Positions 9,994-18,230 are shown, numbered from the stretch's first letter. The stretch is DNA of 18,900 nucleotides from CAZGYE01 sp964530165 (GCA_964530165.1 CAZGYE010000079.1:1-18900), one strand, 5' to 3'. The notes: generated by a model not told the origin, from the sequence alone. Translations and numbers: made by a program.

Positions 9994-11862
9994 GTGTCGC
10001 TAGCCCCTTCTGGACCTCGCAACTCCGAAAGCGCCATCATCACGGATGAGTCTGGCCTGGCCCCGTCATCGGCCGACGACAAGCCGGTCACGCGGAAGCG
10101 CCGCCGAAGCACCAGTCGCCTCAAGACGGTTCCGGAAACGCTCATCCTGCGCGAGCAGATCAACGCAGCGGCCCGCCGCTATGCCGAACCGCTCGATAGG
10201 ACAAGACCGGTCAAGAAAGGAGAGCTGGAACAGCACGGGCGGAAACTGCTCACCCAGATGGGCCTGCCTGAAAAGTACCTGGGGTTTACGATGGTGCTGA
10301 TCGGCAATTTTTTCTGGAAGCGGCAGTTTCTGGCGGTGCCTTTCGAACGCCGCATGCTGCTGTTGCCACACTGTCTGAAGCACGCCGAAGGCTGTCCGGC
10401 CGACTATGACGAATTTGGGCTCGACTGCGAAGATTGCGGGGCCTGCTCCATCGCCGATTATAAAATACGAGCCGAGCAACTTGGCTACAAAGTGCTGGTG
10501 GCCGAAGGGTCGCCGATCGTGCTGAAGATCATCGTGGCTGGTCACATCGACGGAATCCTCGGAGTGGCCTGCCTGAATGTACTGGAGAAGGCTCTCGACA
10601 AAGTACTCATCGCGGGAGTGCCTTCGTACGCCATTCCGCTGCACTCCGGCAATTGTAAGAACACGTCGCTGGATGAATCGTCACTCTGGGATGTTTTGGG
10701 CGAATACCAGCCGCTGCCCGAGCCGCAGACGGCCAGTTACGTCCCGCTGATGCGGGCCGCTAACAGACTGTTCCATGAAGACTTCCAACGGTTGTTGCCC
10801 CGAGTCCGCAGCAAGACCGACAAAGCAGCCAGGTCTCTGCTCGGCAAAACCGAGCACATCGCCTACGATTGGCTCGCTGACGGCGGCAAGCGGTTCCGAC
10901 CGTTCATCACACTGGCCGCTTACGACGCAATCACAGGAGCCGAAGGCCTGCATGCCCGGCCCGGCGGTGAGGACGACATCCGCTACCCCGATTCAGTCAA
11001 CCGAGTGGCGATGGCCATCGAAGCGTTCCACAAGGCCTCGCTGGTGCATGATGACATCGAAGACGACGATCTGTACCGCTACGGTCGGGAAACATTGCAT
11101 CGCCGTTACGGCATGGGAACAGCGATCAACGTCGGCGACTATCTGATCGGCCTCGGCTATCGGTTGATCAATTCCATCCACAGTGATCTCGGTGCGGAGG
11201 TTGCCGCCGATGTGCTCGAGCGGATGGCGGCGGCCCACGTGAAGTTGTGTGACGGACAAGGAGCGGAAATGGCGTGGCAGTCGTCTCCCAATTGGAACCT
11301 CACGCCGCTGGATGCCTTGCAAATTTACGCGTTGAAGACGGCCCCCGCCTTCGAGGCCGCCCTCTATGCCGGGCTGCGCATGGCCGGCCCCGTCGATCAG
11401 TACGAAGAGGTGATTGGGGCGTTTTCGCGGCACTTGGGTGTCGGCTTCCAGATTCTGAACGATCTGAAAGACTGGCAGGGGGACGACAACAACAAACTGA
11501 TTGCCGGCCAGGATGCTCTCGCGCTGCGTCCCACCATACTACTGGCGCTGGCCCTGCAAGCGGCCGACGACCGCCGGCGAGAGGAGCTTGAAGAGCTTCT
11601 CACCGGCGACAAGCCGGACGCTTTGCGGATCGGTCGGTTGCGGCGTTTGTTCGCACAGTCCGGCGCCTTCGCCAAGGCCGAAGCGCTGGTTGACAAGTCC
11701 CGCGCTCGCGCCGAAGCACTGGCCGATGCCGTCGAACCCGACGAGTTACGACAATTGCTGTGCTTCTTCGTCGAAACCGTTTTGGCCCACGAAGAACGAC
11801 CGCTCCAAGCGGACTCGCCCGTGTTGGTTTCGCTCCCTTTGGCCGGTGCCGCCGGTTCGTAG
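9994..11862 (+). CDS. DUF116 domain fused to trans-isoprenyl diphosphate synthase
   Basis: This is a 622-aa two-part protein. Residues 80-240 match DUF116: LLLPHCLKHAEGCP (122-135), CEDCGAC (Cys145, 148, 151), GYKVLVAEGSP, ILGVACLNVL with Cys193, and Cys221. These Cys are spaced for a metal or Fe-S site. Residues 255-600 are a polyprenyl synthetase: GGKRFRP (297-303), first Asp-rich motif DDIED (353-357), YGMGTAINVGDYLIG, and second motif NDLKD (489-493), where Asn replaces the first Asp. The enzyme condenses isopentenyl diphosphate onto an allylic diphosphate. Small residues Ala348 and Ser349 before the first motif suggest a longer product than farnesyl diphosphate. Residues 1-50 are Ser/Arg-rich and probably disordered. 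The GTG start has AGAGGA before it. The pairing with an upstream terpene cyclase suggests that it supplies the substrate. Confidence 0.87.
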   Translation: MSLAPSGPRNSESAIITDESGLAPSSADDKPVTRKRRRSTSRLKTVPETLILREQINAAARRYAEPLDRTRPVKKGELEQHGRKLLTQMGLPEKYLGFTMVLIGNFFWKRQFLAVPFERRMLLLPHCLKHAEGCPADYDEFGLDCEDCGACSIADYKIRAEQLGYKVLVAEGSPIVLKIIVAGHIDGILGVACLNVLEKALDKVLIAGVPSYAIPLHSGNCKNTSLDESSLWDVLGEYQPLPEPQTASYVPLMRAANRLFHEDFQRLLPRVRSKTDKAARSLLGKTEHIAYDWLADGGKRFRPFITLAAYDAITGAEGLHARPGGEDDIRYPDSVNRVAMAIEAFHKASLVHDDIEDDDLYRYGRETLHRRYGMGTAINVGDYLIGLGYRLINSIHSDLGAEVAADVLERMAAAHVKLCDGQGAEMAWQSSPNWNLTPLDALQIYALKTAPAFEAALYAGLRMAGPVDQYEEVIGAFSRHLGVGFQILNDLKDWQGDDNNKLIAGQDALALRPTILLALALQAADDRRREELEELLTGDKPDALRIGRLRRLFAQSGAFAKAEALVDKSRARAEALADAVEPDELRQLLCFFVETVLAHEERPLQADSPVLVSLPLAGAAGS

Positions 11863-11865
11863 TGT

Positions 11866-12429
11866 TCACTCAAACGGCATGGGCTCCGGCTGCAGCAAGA
11901 ACGGGAAGACGCGGATCGGTTTCCCAGCCGGCAGTTGCCGTTTGTAGATCAGTTGGGCGGCCCGATCGGCGGCAAATTGCAGCATCGTGAGTTTTAGCCC
12001 GCAAAAGTATTCGGTCCCCGCCTCGGCGGCGACGTCGGCGAATACTTCACCGGCCGACGCAGCATGCCGCCGGACACCATGGATGCTGCTCTCGCGAACC
12101 TTCATGCCGGCAGCCGAGAGTTTCACCAGCCCTTTGACGAATCGCCCCACCGTCGAATCTGGCCCACCCGAAACACGCCACAGACGATCCCACGCTTCAT
12201 GGGCTTCCCAGTAATAGCCGAGATTGAACAGGTCGATTGCCAGCAAATAGGTTCGATTATCGGCCCATGCGTCGGGATCGAGTGGTTTTGGAGGCCGCCC
12301 CTTGCGATTGTGGCTATGTCCTCTCGGATCACGAATGGGATGAGGAGTTTCCGTCCCCGGACTGAAGGTATAGGGCGGTACATCGGCTGTAGGCAACAAG
12401 CGGGTCGGGACGTTTTCCGTCTGAATCAT
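11866..12429 (-). CDS. DUF309 family protein
   Basis: This is a 187-aa soluble protein. The family core is at about residues 58-175: LFNLGYYWEAHEAWDRLWR carries the conserved HExW-type segment, followed by the helical GRFVKGLVKLSAAGMKV. DUF309 is a small all-helical family of unknown function. The N-terminal 55 residues are Pro/His-rich and not part of the family core. GGAGAG lies about nine bases before the ATG. The gene converges on the DUF116-prenyl synthase gene, with only three bases between the two stops, so no terminator fits between them. The domain is clear, the role unknown. Confidence 0.8.
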   Translation of the reverse strand: MIQTENVPTRLLPTADVPPYTFSPGTETPHPIRDPRGHSHNRKGRPPKPLDPDAWADNRTYLLAIDLFNLGYYWEAHEAWDRLWRVSGGPDSTVGRFVKGLVKLSAAGMKVRESSIHGVRRHAASAGEVFADVAAEAGTEYFCGLKLTMLQFAADRAAQLIYKRQLPAGKPIRVFPFLLQPEPMPFE

Positions 12430-12794
12430 CCGTCAATCTCTCCACAGACTCAAGAAAGACACACTCCGTCTCCTACGAAAAACGAGGAGATCGGAACAGA
12501 GTGGGTATACCAAGATGTTCGTCTCACACTTGTCATATCAAACCGATTTCAGCTCGCCGAGTCAAACAGAAAATTGGCAGTTCGTCGAGAAACTACCGAA
12601 ATCGGACTGCCGTGTCGGTACCAGAGGGTAAGCAGCGATTGTGTACTGTTTGAGTGGTTTAGGCAGGTAGTTTTGGCGTGAATACTGAGGAAACTTAGGG
12701 GTTATACTAAACTCTCCTAGCGGCCTATCTCCGCTGAATTAACACGTCACTGAATTCAACTTGAAAACCCAACAAAGAATTCTGAAATGGACCG
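12430..12794. other. Intergenic region with no recognised gene
   Basis: 365 bp lie between the CoaC-like gene and the DUF309 gene, both on the minus strand. No protein-like frame with family similarity, no tRNA, and no strong hairpin was seen. A short AT-richer stretch at about 12665-12720 may hold the DUF309 promoter, but I could not assign -35/-10 boxes. Confidence 0.5.
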
Positions 12795-13349
12795 CTAAGC
12801 GTCTCCCAACAGATCTGCAATCCGTTCGGCGATCTCCTGCGGCTCGGCCATGCGACCGGCTCCGACGTGGCCGCAACTCAGCCAGCCGCTGCCGGGCTCG
12901 ATAATGTGCACACCGTCCTCGCGCAGTCGGACGACGTTGCGTTGGACGGCCGGCTTGTTCCACATCTCGCTGTTCATGGCCGGCGCGAGCACAATGGGAG
13001 ACGTGACACTCAAGGCCAACGTCGACAGCAGATCGTCGGCCAGTCCATGGGCCGCTTTGGCCAAATAGTTCGCGCTGGCCGGGGCGACGACCATCAGCTC
13101 GGCCCGCAGGGCCAAGCCGATATGCTCGCCCCGGTAATGTTCTTGCGGATCGAACAGGTCTCGATGAACGGGCCGGCCGGTCAGTGCCTGGAATGTCGTG
13201 GGGCCGACAAACTGTTCGGCTGCGTGCGTCATCACGACGGAAACTGCCGCGCCGCCCTGCACCAGTTTGCTAACCAAGTCGGCCGACTTGTAAGCGGCAA
13301 TGCCGCCGGTGACGCCCAACAGAATTTCACGATCGGCGATCATGTGCAT
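12795..13349 (-). CDS. coaC: Phosphopantothenoylcysteine decarboxylase (CoaC-type flavoprotein)
   Basis: This is a 184-aa protein of the HFCD flavoprotein family. It decarboxylates 4'-phosphopantothenoylcysteine to 4'-phosphopantetheine, a step in coenzyme A synthesis. Seen are the FMN-binding ILLGVTGGIAAYKS (9-22), the catalytic-type His76 (EHIGLAL), PASAN (90-94), ADDLLST, the PAMNSEMW motif (123-130), and the substrate-clamp Cys159 in LSCGHVGAGRMAEP. In most bacteria this is the N-terminal half of the bifunctional CoaBC; here the synthetase half (CoaB) is missing and does not follow. The start is uncertain: ATG codons at 13349 and 13343 both lack a clear ribosome binding site. It lies 112 bp after rpoZ on the same strand. 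Confidence 0.88.
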   Translation of the reverse strand: MHMIADREILLGVTGGIAAYKSADLVSKLVQGGAAVSVVMTHAAEQFVGPTTFQALTGRPVHRDLFDPQEHYRGEHIGLALRAELMVVAPASANYLAKAAHGLADDLLSTLALSVTSPIVLAPAMNSEMWNKPAVQRNVVRLREDGVHIIEPGSGWLSCGHVGAGRMAEPQEIAERIADLLGDA

Positions 13350-13461
13350 TTCGGGTTTCGGATTTCAGGTTGGCAATCGCAAAGGTCACGTCAGTCACTC
13401 CTACCTGACAGCGATGAGGGCAACCGCTTGCCGGTATCGCGAACCGCAACCCTCAAACTTC

Positions 13462-13734
13462 TCAGAGGTCGTCGAGGCCCGGTCCGGCATCTGTCAGCCG
13501 TTCCACGTCAGGAGTGTCATCGGCGGACACCGCCAGGTTCCCCGACATGTCGAGAAAGATCTTGTCCTGCATGATCTCGGCCACCACAACGTCTATGTGG
13601 CTGCCGGTCGCGACCTCGACCAAAGGCCGGGCGCCGCGATTCAACGCCACCAGGCGTTTCTGGATCAGCGATGACAGCTTAAACCGACCACCGACCTTGT
13701 TGACAATTTTCTCTTCTTTGAACGCATCAAGCAT
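13462..13734 (-). CDS. rpoZ: RNA polymerase omega subunit
   Basis: This is a 90-aa protein matching the omega/RPB6 family, which helps assemble and stabilise RNA polymerase. The conserved core runs from NKVGGRFKLSSLIQKRLVAL (12-31) through GARPLVEV to VVVAEIMQDKI (49-59). The C terminus is acidic (DDTPDVERLTDAGPGLDDL). Its ATG lies inside the last codons of gmk, an 8-bp overlap (13727-13734), which implies translational coupling. A gmk-rpoZ order is common in bacteria and supports the assignment. Confidence 0.9.
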   Translation of the reverse strand: MLDAFKEEKIVNKVGGRFKLSSLIQKRLVALNRGARPLVEVATGSHIDVVVAEIMQDKIFLDMSGNLAVSADDTPDVERLTDAGPGLDDL

Positions 13735-14332
13735 GCGACTCAGCCTCCAGGGATGATAGGATCTCGGAAATCTCTTTGACCGCTCGGTTCAGGTCGTCGT
13801 TGAGGACTTGATACCGATAGCGATCGGCAAATTTCAGCTCATTGCGGGCCGTCACGAGCCGGCGCTCAATCGCCTCTTCCGATTCCGTCCCTCGGTTCCT
13901 GAGCCGGCGTTCGTATTCCGCTTCGGAGGGGGTCATCAGGAAGATCGTAACGGCATGGGGATGCCGCTCGATGACGGAAAGCGTTCCTTGCACGTCGATC
14001 TCTAAGAGTGCCCAGGCTTCCGCCTCGCGGGCGCGCCGAAGCTCCGACTTGAGTGTGCCGTACCAATGGCCCGATCCGTGCACCTCGGCGCATTCCACGA
14101 ATTCGCCATCGACGCGGCCGTTTTGGAATTCCTCCGGTGACAGAAAGTAGTACGCCTCGCCGTCAATTTCGCCCTCGCGCGGCGGCCGGGTCGTCGCGGA
14201 GACGGCCTTAAACAGTTTCACGGGCGACACGTCGATCAAACGATCGACGACGGTCGTCTTGCCGCTACCGCTAGGCCCCGACAACACCACAACCTGCACA
14301 TCGTCCAGTCTGCCACAGTTGGTCTTCGACAC
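13727..14332 (-). CDS. gmk: Guanylate kinase
   Basis: This is a 201-aa enzyme that phosphorylates GMP to GDP with ATP. It has the P-loop GPSGSGKTT (19-27), the GMP-site segment SATTRPPREGEIDG, LLEIDVQG, and the lid region RRLRNRGTE followed by AIERRL. The frame is open further upstream to 14395, but those codons (including NTFSFCLFPSHW) derive from the repeat element next to it and lack family similarity. I therefore chose the GTG at 14332, which gives a normal length. The ribosome binding site is weak, so the exact start is uncertain. It overlaps rpoZ by 8 bp and follows the yicC-like gene. Confidence 0.92.
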   Translation of the reverse strand: MSKTNCGRLDDVQVVVLSGPSGSGKTTVVDRLIDVSPVKLFKAVSATTRPPREGEIDGEAYYFLSPEEFQNGRVDGEFVECAEVHGSGHWYGTLKSELRRAREAEAWALLEIDVQGTLSVIERHPHAVTIFLMTPSEAEYERRLRNRGTESEEAIERRLVTARNELKFADRYRYQVLNDDLNRAVKEISEILSSLEAESHA

Positions 14333-14345
14333 GCTACACCAATGT

Positions 14346-14479
14346 GAAGGAAAAAGGCAAAAGGAAAAAGTGTTCGCTCGGCCAGCCGCACGCAAATTCT
14401 CCCAGACCGATGCATAGGATCGTCTTCTACTTTTGCCTTTTTACTTTTGCCTTTCTCCTTGTCATTTTCCTTTTGCCTT
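14346..14479. repeat. Spaced purine/pyrimidine inverted repeat between yicC-like gene and gmk
   Basis: The left arm (14346-14370) repeats ggaaaaaggcaaaag-like units. The right arm (14430-14479) repeats the complementary cttttgcc units several times. About 60 bp lie between the arms. It takes up almost the whole yicC-gmk gap. The yicC-like gene stops at 14481, so on the minus strand the right arm is the first RNA transcribed after that stop. Confidence 0.6.
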
Positions 14480-14480
14480 G

Positions 14481-15365
14481 TTATTCCACGTTCTGCAAAA
14501 TCTCGCGCATTTTTTCAACGGCAGACTTCATCTCAACCACCGAGTGAGCGATCGCCACGTTGTTGGCCTTCGAGCCGATCGTGTTCACCTCACGAAACAT
14601 CTCCTGGCTGAGAAACTCCAGTTTCCGGCCCAACGAAGTCTCCCCGTCCAAAAACACGTGGAATTGATCGAGATGAGACCGCAGCCGCGTGATTTCTTCG
14701 TTGATGTCACACCGCTCGGCAAAAATACTGACCTCGCGAATCAAATCGGCGCCGTCGATCCTGGCGTCAGTTTCCGCCAGCAATACGCCGACTTTCTCGT
14801 GCAGCCGGTCACGGTAGTCCTCGACGACCTTGGGGGCAATCTGGACAACTCGGTTTAACTGGTCCGTGATGATTTCGCAGTTGCTGCGCAGGTCCTGCTC
14901 CATCAAACGTCCATCAGACGCCCGGAAAATTTGTAGTTTTTCGATTGCTTCCCGCAGGACGTCGCGGATGATCGGCCAGTCGGCTTCAGGGTCTGCCGAT
15001 TCGTCACCCTCCTCGGTCAGCACGCCCGGCAGTTCGAGCAAACTGCCGAGATCCTTCGGAGCCGCTGCCTGAATTTTTTCCGCCAGATCGTTCAACTGTC
15101 GCCAATAGTCCTCGATGACCCCCCGATTCAACGCGTACCGTCCCTCGGCACCGATCCGGTGAACGCGGATGACCACCAAGACCGTGCCCCGGGAAATCGA
15201 TTCCCGCACGACTTTTTCCACTTCATTTTCCAGGCGGGCGTACGTGTCGGGACACTTGGCCGAAATCTTCAGATAGCGGTTGTTGACCGCTCGGACTTCG
15301 ACCTCGACACTCAACTGCTCGTGTTGGATTCGAGCATCGCCAAACCCGGTCATACTCAACAGCAC
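14481..15365 (-). CDS. YicC family endoribonuclease-like protein
   Basis: This is a 294-aa protein. The family N terminus is MTGFGDARI, followed by VEVRAVNNRYLKIS. The C-terminal DUF1732 block is GRKLEFLSQEMFREVNTIGSKANN, ending MREILQNVE. E. coli YicC is of similar length (about 287 aa) and has been linked to RNA cleavage and small-RNA turnover. I chose the GTG at 15365 because GGGGAGAG lies about eight bases before it and because family members start just before SMTGFG. The ATG at 15413 would add sixteen unconserved residues. Neighbouring gmk and rpoZ match the usual bacterial order yicC-gmk-rpoZ. Confidence 0.92.
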   Translation of the reverse strand: MLLSMTGFGDARIQHEQLSVEVEVRAVNNRYLKISAKCPDTYARLENEVEKVVRESISRGTVLVVIRVHRIGAEGRYALNRGVIEDYWRQLNDLAEKIQAAAPKDLGSLLELPGVLTEEGDESADPEADWPIIRDVLREAIEKLQIFRASDGRLMEQDLRSNCEIITDQLNRVVQIAPKVVEDYRDRLHEKVGVLLAETDARIDGADLIREVSIFAERCDINEEITRLRSHLDQFHVFLDGETSLGRKLEFLSQEMFREVNTIGSKANNVAIAHSVVEMKSAVEKMREILQNVE

Positions 15366-15462
15366 AACTGATTCTCTCCCCTGCGAGGCTGTGAGAATTC
15401 TCTTTTCGTGCAACCGGGGCCGGTTGCGCAGAAAGCCGGAGTGTCTCGAGGAAGAGGGAGTC

Positions 15463-16002
15463 CTACGGGACTTTTTTATCTACGGGCTTTTCGGATGTCT
15501 TCGGACCCTCTCCAGGAGACGTTTCGGCCTTGCCACCCGCCTTGTTGCCGTTTGCTGGCTTCTCGTTTTCCGAAGGTTCTCCCTTTTCAGGTTCTTTCTG
15601 GTTCTTATCTTCTGGCGCCTTCTCGGTCGCCGGTTTGTCGTCGCCGTGCTCCGTCTTAGCCGGTAATTCCGCGGCTTCGCCCTCTTCCCGCTTCGTGGCA
15701 TCCGATTCCTCGGCACCGGGCGTGGCCGTTACGCTGGGCTTTTCGAACTCCGAACCGTGTCGCTCGGCACCGGCCCGTAGGGCGAAACCGCTGGCGCCGG
15801 CCAGCACGACCCAGATGACGGCGATGACCACTGTGATTTTGGTGAACACGTCTCCGGCCTTGGTTCCGAACGCGCTTTGTCCCCCTGCGCCGCCGAACGC
15901 GCCGGCCAAGCCGCCGCCACGCCCCCGCTGCAGCAGGACAATGAACATCAGCAAAATCCCGGTCAGCAACAGGAATGTCATCGAGATGGAATCCCACGGC
16001 AT
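15463..16002 (-). CDS. secG: SecG preprotein translocase subunit with extended tail
   Basis: This is a 179-aa membrane protein. Two hydrophobic segments (about 7-25 and 52-75) flank the SecG signature LLQRGRGGGLAGAFGG (23-38) and QSAFGTKAGDVFTKIT. SecG associates with SecY and SecE and aids protein export. Usual bacterial SecG proteins are about 75-120 aa; here residues 80-179 form an added low-complexity tail rich in Glu, Lys, Pro and Gly, probably disordered. AGGGAGA precedes the ATG by about eight bases. It lies 49 bp downstream of tpiA, a common pairing in bacteria. Confidence 0.92.
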   Translation of the reverse strand: MPWDSISMTFLLLTGILLMFIVLLQRGRGGGLAGAFGGAGGQSAFGTKAGDVFTKITVVIAVIWVVLAGASGFALRAGAERHGSEFEKPSVTATPGAEESDATKREEGEAAELPAKTEHGDDKPATEKAPEDKNQKEPEKGEPSENEKPANGNKAGGKAETSPGEGPKTSEKPVDKKVP

Positions 16003-16051
16003 GAATCCGGTCTCCCTTTTTTGCGAACGATCGAGCTTGGCCGGGTACTGG

Positions 16052-16825
16052 TCAGCGACTGGCCACCTCGACAGCCGCCTGCACGATCGCCAAGAATGAT
16101 TCCGCCTTCAAGCTGGCACCGCCGACCAGTGCCCCGTCGATGTTTGGCTGTTCCAGCAGCGACAACGCGTTGTCCGGTTTGACGCTGCCGCCGTACAGGA
16201 TGCGCGTGTTTCGCCCGACTTCAGAATTGTAGCAATTTCCGAGCCATTTGCGAAGATATGCCTGCGCCGATTCCGCCTGTTCGAGTGTGGCCGTCACACC
16301 GGTTCCGATCGCCCAGACCGGTTCGTAGGCGACGACCACATCGGCCAGAGCTGTCGCATCCAGCCCGGCCAATCCGCCGTCCATTTGGGTGTCGAGCACC
16401 GACTGGGTTTTGCCGGCCTCGCGCTCGCCCAACAGCTCACCGACACAGAAGATCACTTTGAGTCCTTTCCGGAGGGCCGCGACGACTTTCCGGTTGATCA
16501 ATTCGTCGCCCTCACCGATCACGTGACGCCGTTCGCTGTGCCCCAGAATCACATATCCACAACCGACGTCCAAAAGCATCTCGACGGCCACTTCGCCGGT
16601 GAAGGCTCCCGGCTCTTCAAAATAGGAGTTTTGGGAACCCAAACTCACCCCGCTCCCCGCAATGATGGCCCCCACTGTCGTCAAATACGGGCAGGGGGGG
16701 CAGACCAGCACCTCGACCGAGTCCCGTTCTTCGGGCACCGCGGCTGCGAGCGCCGAGGCCAGCGACCCAGCCGAAGCCAAGGTCGTGTTCATTTTCCAGT
16801 TACCAGCAACAAGCAACCGCTTCAC
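16052..16825 (-). CDS. tpiA: Triosephosphate isomerase
   Basis: This is a 257-aa TIM barrel that interconverts dihydroxyacetone phosphate and glyceraldehyde 3-phosphate in glycolysis. Catalytic residues are present: Asn9 and Lys11 (AGNWKMN), His96 (ILGHSERR) and Glu168 (VAYEPVWAIGTG), with loop 6 AIGTG and the phosphate-binding LYGGSVKPDN. I chose the GTG at 16825 because family proteins start just before LVAGNWKMN. The open frame continues upstream to 17011, but that part overlaps pheA and has no similarity. The gap to the pheA stop is 14 bp, so the two are cotranscribed. Confidence 0.94.
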   Translation of the reverse strand: MKRLLVAGNWKMNTTLASAGSLASALAAAVPEERDSVEVLVCPPCPYLTTVGAIIAGSGVSLGSQNSYFEEPGAFTGEVAVEMLLDVGCGYVILGHSERRHVIGEGDELINRKVVAALRKGLKVIFCVGELLGEREAGKTQSVLDTQMDGGLAGLDATALADVVVAYEPVWAIGTGVTATLEQAESAQAYLRKWLGNCYNSEVGRNTRILYGGSVKPDNALSLLEQPNIDGALVGGASLKAESFLAIVQAAVEVASR

Positions 16826-16839
16826 GACATTATTCTTTT

Positions 16840-18075
16840 TCAATCGAGCGGTTCGCTGTGAGGGAATGATCCCAAGATTTTCATGCGCACGGCCTTCTTT
16901 TCGAGCTCGGCCAGGGTTCGCTTTGTTCTGGCTTCCTTGACGTGTCCTTCGAAGTCGAGAAAGAACAAATAGCCGACTTCCGGTCCCCGCAGCGGAAATG
17001 ACTCGATCCACGTCAGGTTGATTTTATTCTTCTTGAATGCGACCAGCGTATCCGACAACGAGCCTGGCCTGTGCGGGATCTGCAGGAGAATGGCGGTTCG
17101 GTCGCTGCCCGTCGGGCGGTTCGCGTCTTCGCCGATAACAGCGAAACGCGTGATGTTTTCCTTGTTGTCCTCGATCTCCTCGGCAACGGCTTGCAGGTCG
17201 TACTCGACGGCGGCCTGCTGGCTGGCGACGGCCGCCGCCCCGGGCTTGTCGCGCGCTAATTGCGCCGCCGTTGACGTGCTGGTCACCTCAATCAATCGGG
17301 ACTGCGGCATATTTCTGGCCAACCAGTCGCGGCACTGGGACAGCGCTTGCGGCTTGCTGTAGACCTCAGTGATCTCACTGCGCGGGCAGCGCGCCAGCAG
17401 ATTGTGGTGCACCCTGATCTGAACTTCACCGCAAATCCGCAACGGCAAGCGGGTGAACATGTCCAGCGTATCGACCACTCGGCCATCGGTGCTGTTCTCG
17501 ATCGGCACCAGCCCATACTCGGCATGCCCGCGGTTGACTTCCTCAAAGACCGAGGCAATGGTGTTGACTGGAATCAGGTCGGCCCACTCGCCGAACCGCT
17601 CAATCGCAGCCAAATGTGTGAAACTGAACGGAGGACCCAGATAGACGACCCGCTGCGTCTTGACCTTTCTGCGGGCAGCGCTCAGAATCTCCCGAAAAAC
17701 GCCTCGCACGGCATGACTCGGAAGCGGGCCGGGATTCGCAGCCTGCAATTGTTTCCACAGCTCGTCGTCGGCTCGAGGGTCGTAGAGCGCCGCCTGTGGA
17801 TTGGGGCTGCTCTCGATCAGTTTCGTCGTTGCGGCAGCGCGTCGGTTGATGAGTTTCAAGATTTCGCGATCGAATCGGCGAATCTGCGTTTCGCGCGAGG
17901 TCCTTGTCCTCTTGACCGGTATCTTTCGGGTGACCTTCTTGCGCGACACCTTGGCCGCAACTTTGCGACCGGCCCTCTTGCGGGTCGCCTTCTTCTTTGG
18001 TTTTTTTGCCGACGCGGTTCTTGCCGACAAGGCGGTCGTCCGAGCGCGTTTCTTGGCCAGACGTTTCTTTGCCAT
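16840..18075 (-). CDS. pheA: Chorismate mutase/prephenate dehydratase with histone-H1-like tail
   Basis: This is a 411-aa enzyme of phenylalanine synthesis: chorismate to prephenate to phenylpyruvate. Residues 61-140 match an AroQ-type mutase (IRRFDREILKLINRRA, NPGPLP). Residues 142-315 are the dehydratase (VYLGPPFSFTHLAA, VPIENSTDG, HHNLL, YSKPQALSQCR, and catalytic TRF at 309-311). Residues 330-405 are an ACT regulatory domain (HRPGSLSDTL, with IESFP at 357-361). Residues 1-60 are almost all Lys, Arg, Ala, Ser and Thr, like histone H1 tails or Hc1-type proteins, and are foreign to the family. This start is the best ATG; GAAAGA lies about seven bases upstream. It is the first gene of the minus-strand housekeeping cluster. 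Confidence 0.93.
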   Translation of the reverse strand: MAKKRLAKKRARTTALSARTASAKKPKKKATRKRAGRKVAAKVSRKKVTRKIPVKRTRTSRETQIRRFDREILKLINRRAAATTKLIESSPNPQAALYDPRADDELWKQLQAANPGPLPSHAVRGVFREILSAARRKVKTQRVVYLGPPFSFTHLAAIERFGEWADLIPVNTIASVFEEVNRGHAEYGLVPIENSTDGRVVDTLDMFTRLPLRICGEVQIRVHHNLLARCPRSEITEVYSKPQALSQCRDWLARNMPQSRLIEVTSTSTAAQLARDKPGAAAVASQQAAVEYDLQAVAEEIEDNKENITRFAVIGEDANRPTGSDRTAILLQIPHRPGSLSDTLVAFKKNKINLTWIESFPLRGPEVGYLFFLDFEGHVKEARTKRTLAELEKKAVRMKILGSFPHSEPLD

Positions 18076-18218
18076 GGGAGTCTTTCAGACTGATTCCCGC
18101 GAACTCGGCAAATGCCGGTACACCGCGGCCCGTCGCGTGGACTCATCCCGGCCCCAAACAAGCCGATTCGCCGAGAGACCGGTGAGCCGCGAGCCGAAAC
18201 CCCTTTGATACCAAAATG

Positions 18219-18230
18219 TTCTGTACAGAA
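18219..18230. promoter_or_regulatory. Perfect 12-bp palindrome in the pheA leader
   Basis: TTCTGTACAGAA is a perfect palindrome about 145 bp before the pheA start. Part of it (TCTGTACA, minus-strand sense) occurs again over the -10 box at 18320-18325. Dyads of this size are typical operator sites, and CTGT...ACAG halves resemble LexA-type sites; no regulator can be named from the sequence. Confidence 0.35.

Noticed and set aside
14333..14395. N-terminal extension of guanylate kinase
   Set aside because: The codons come from the adjacent repeat element and show no similarity to guanylate kinases.
16826..17011. N-terminal extension of triosephosphate isomerase
   Set aside because: The extra 62 residues overlap pheA in another frame, and the family start is just before LVAGNWKMN.
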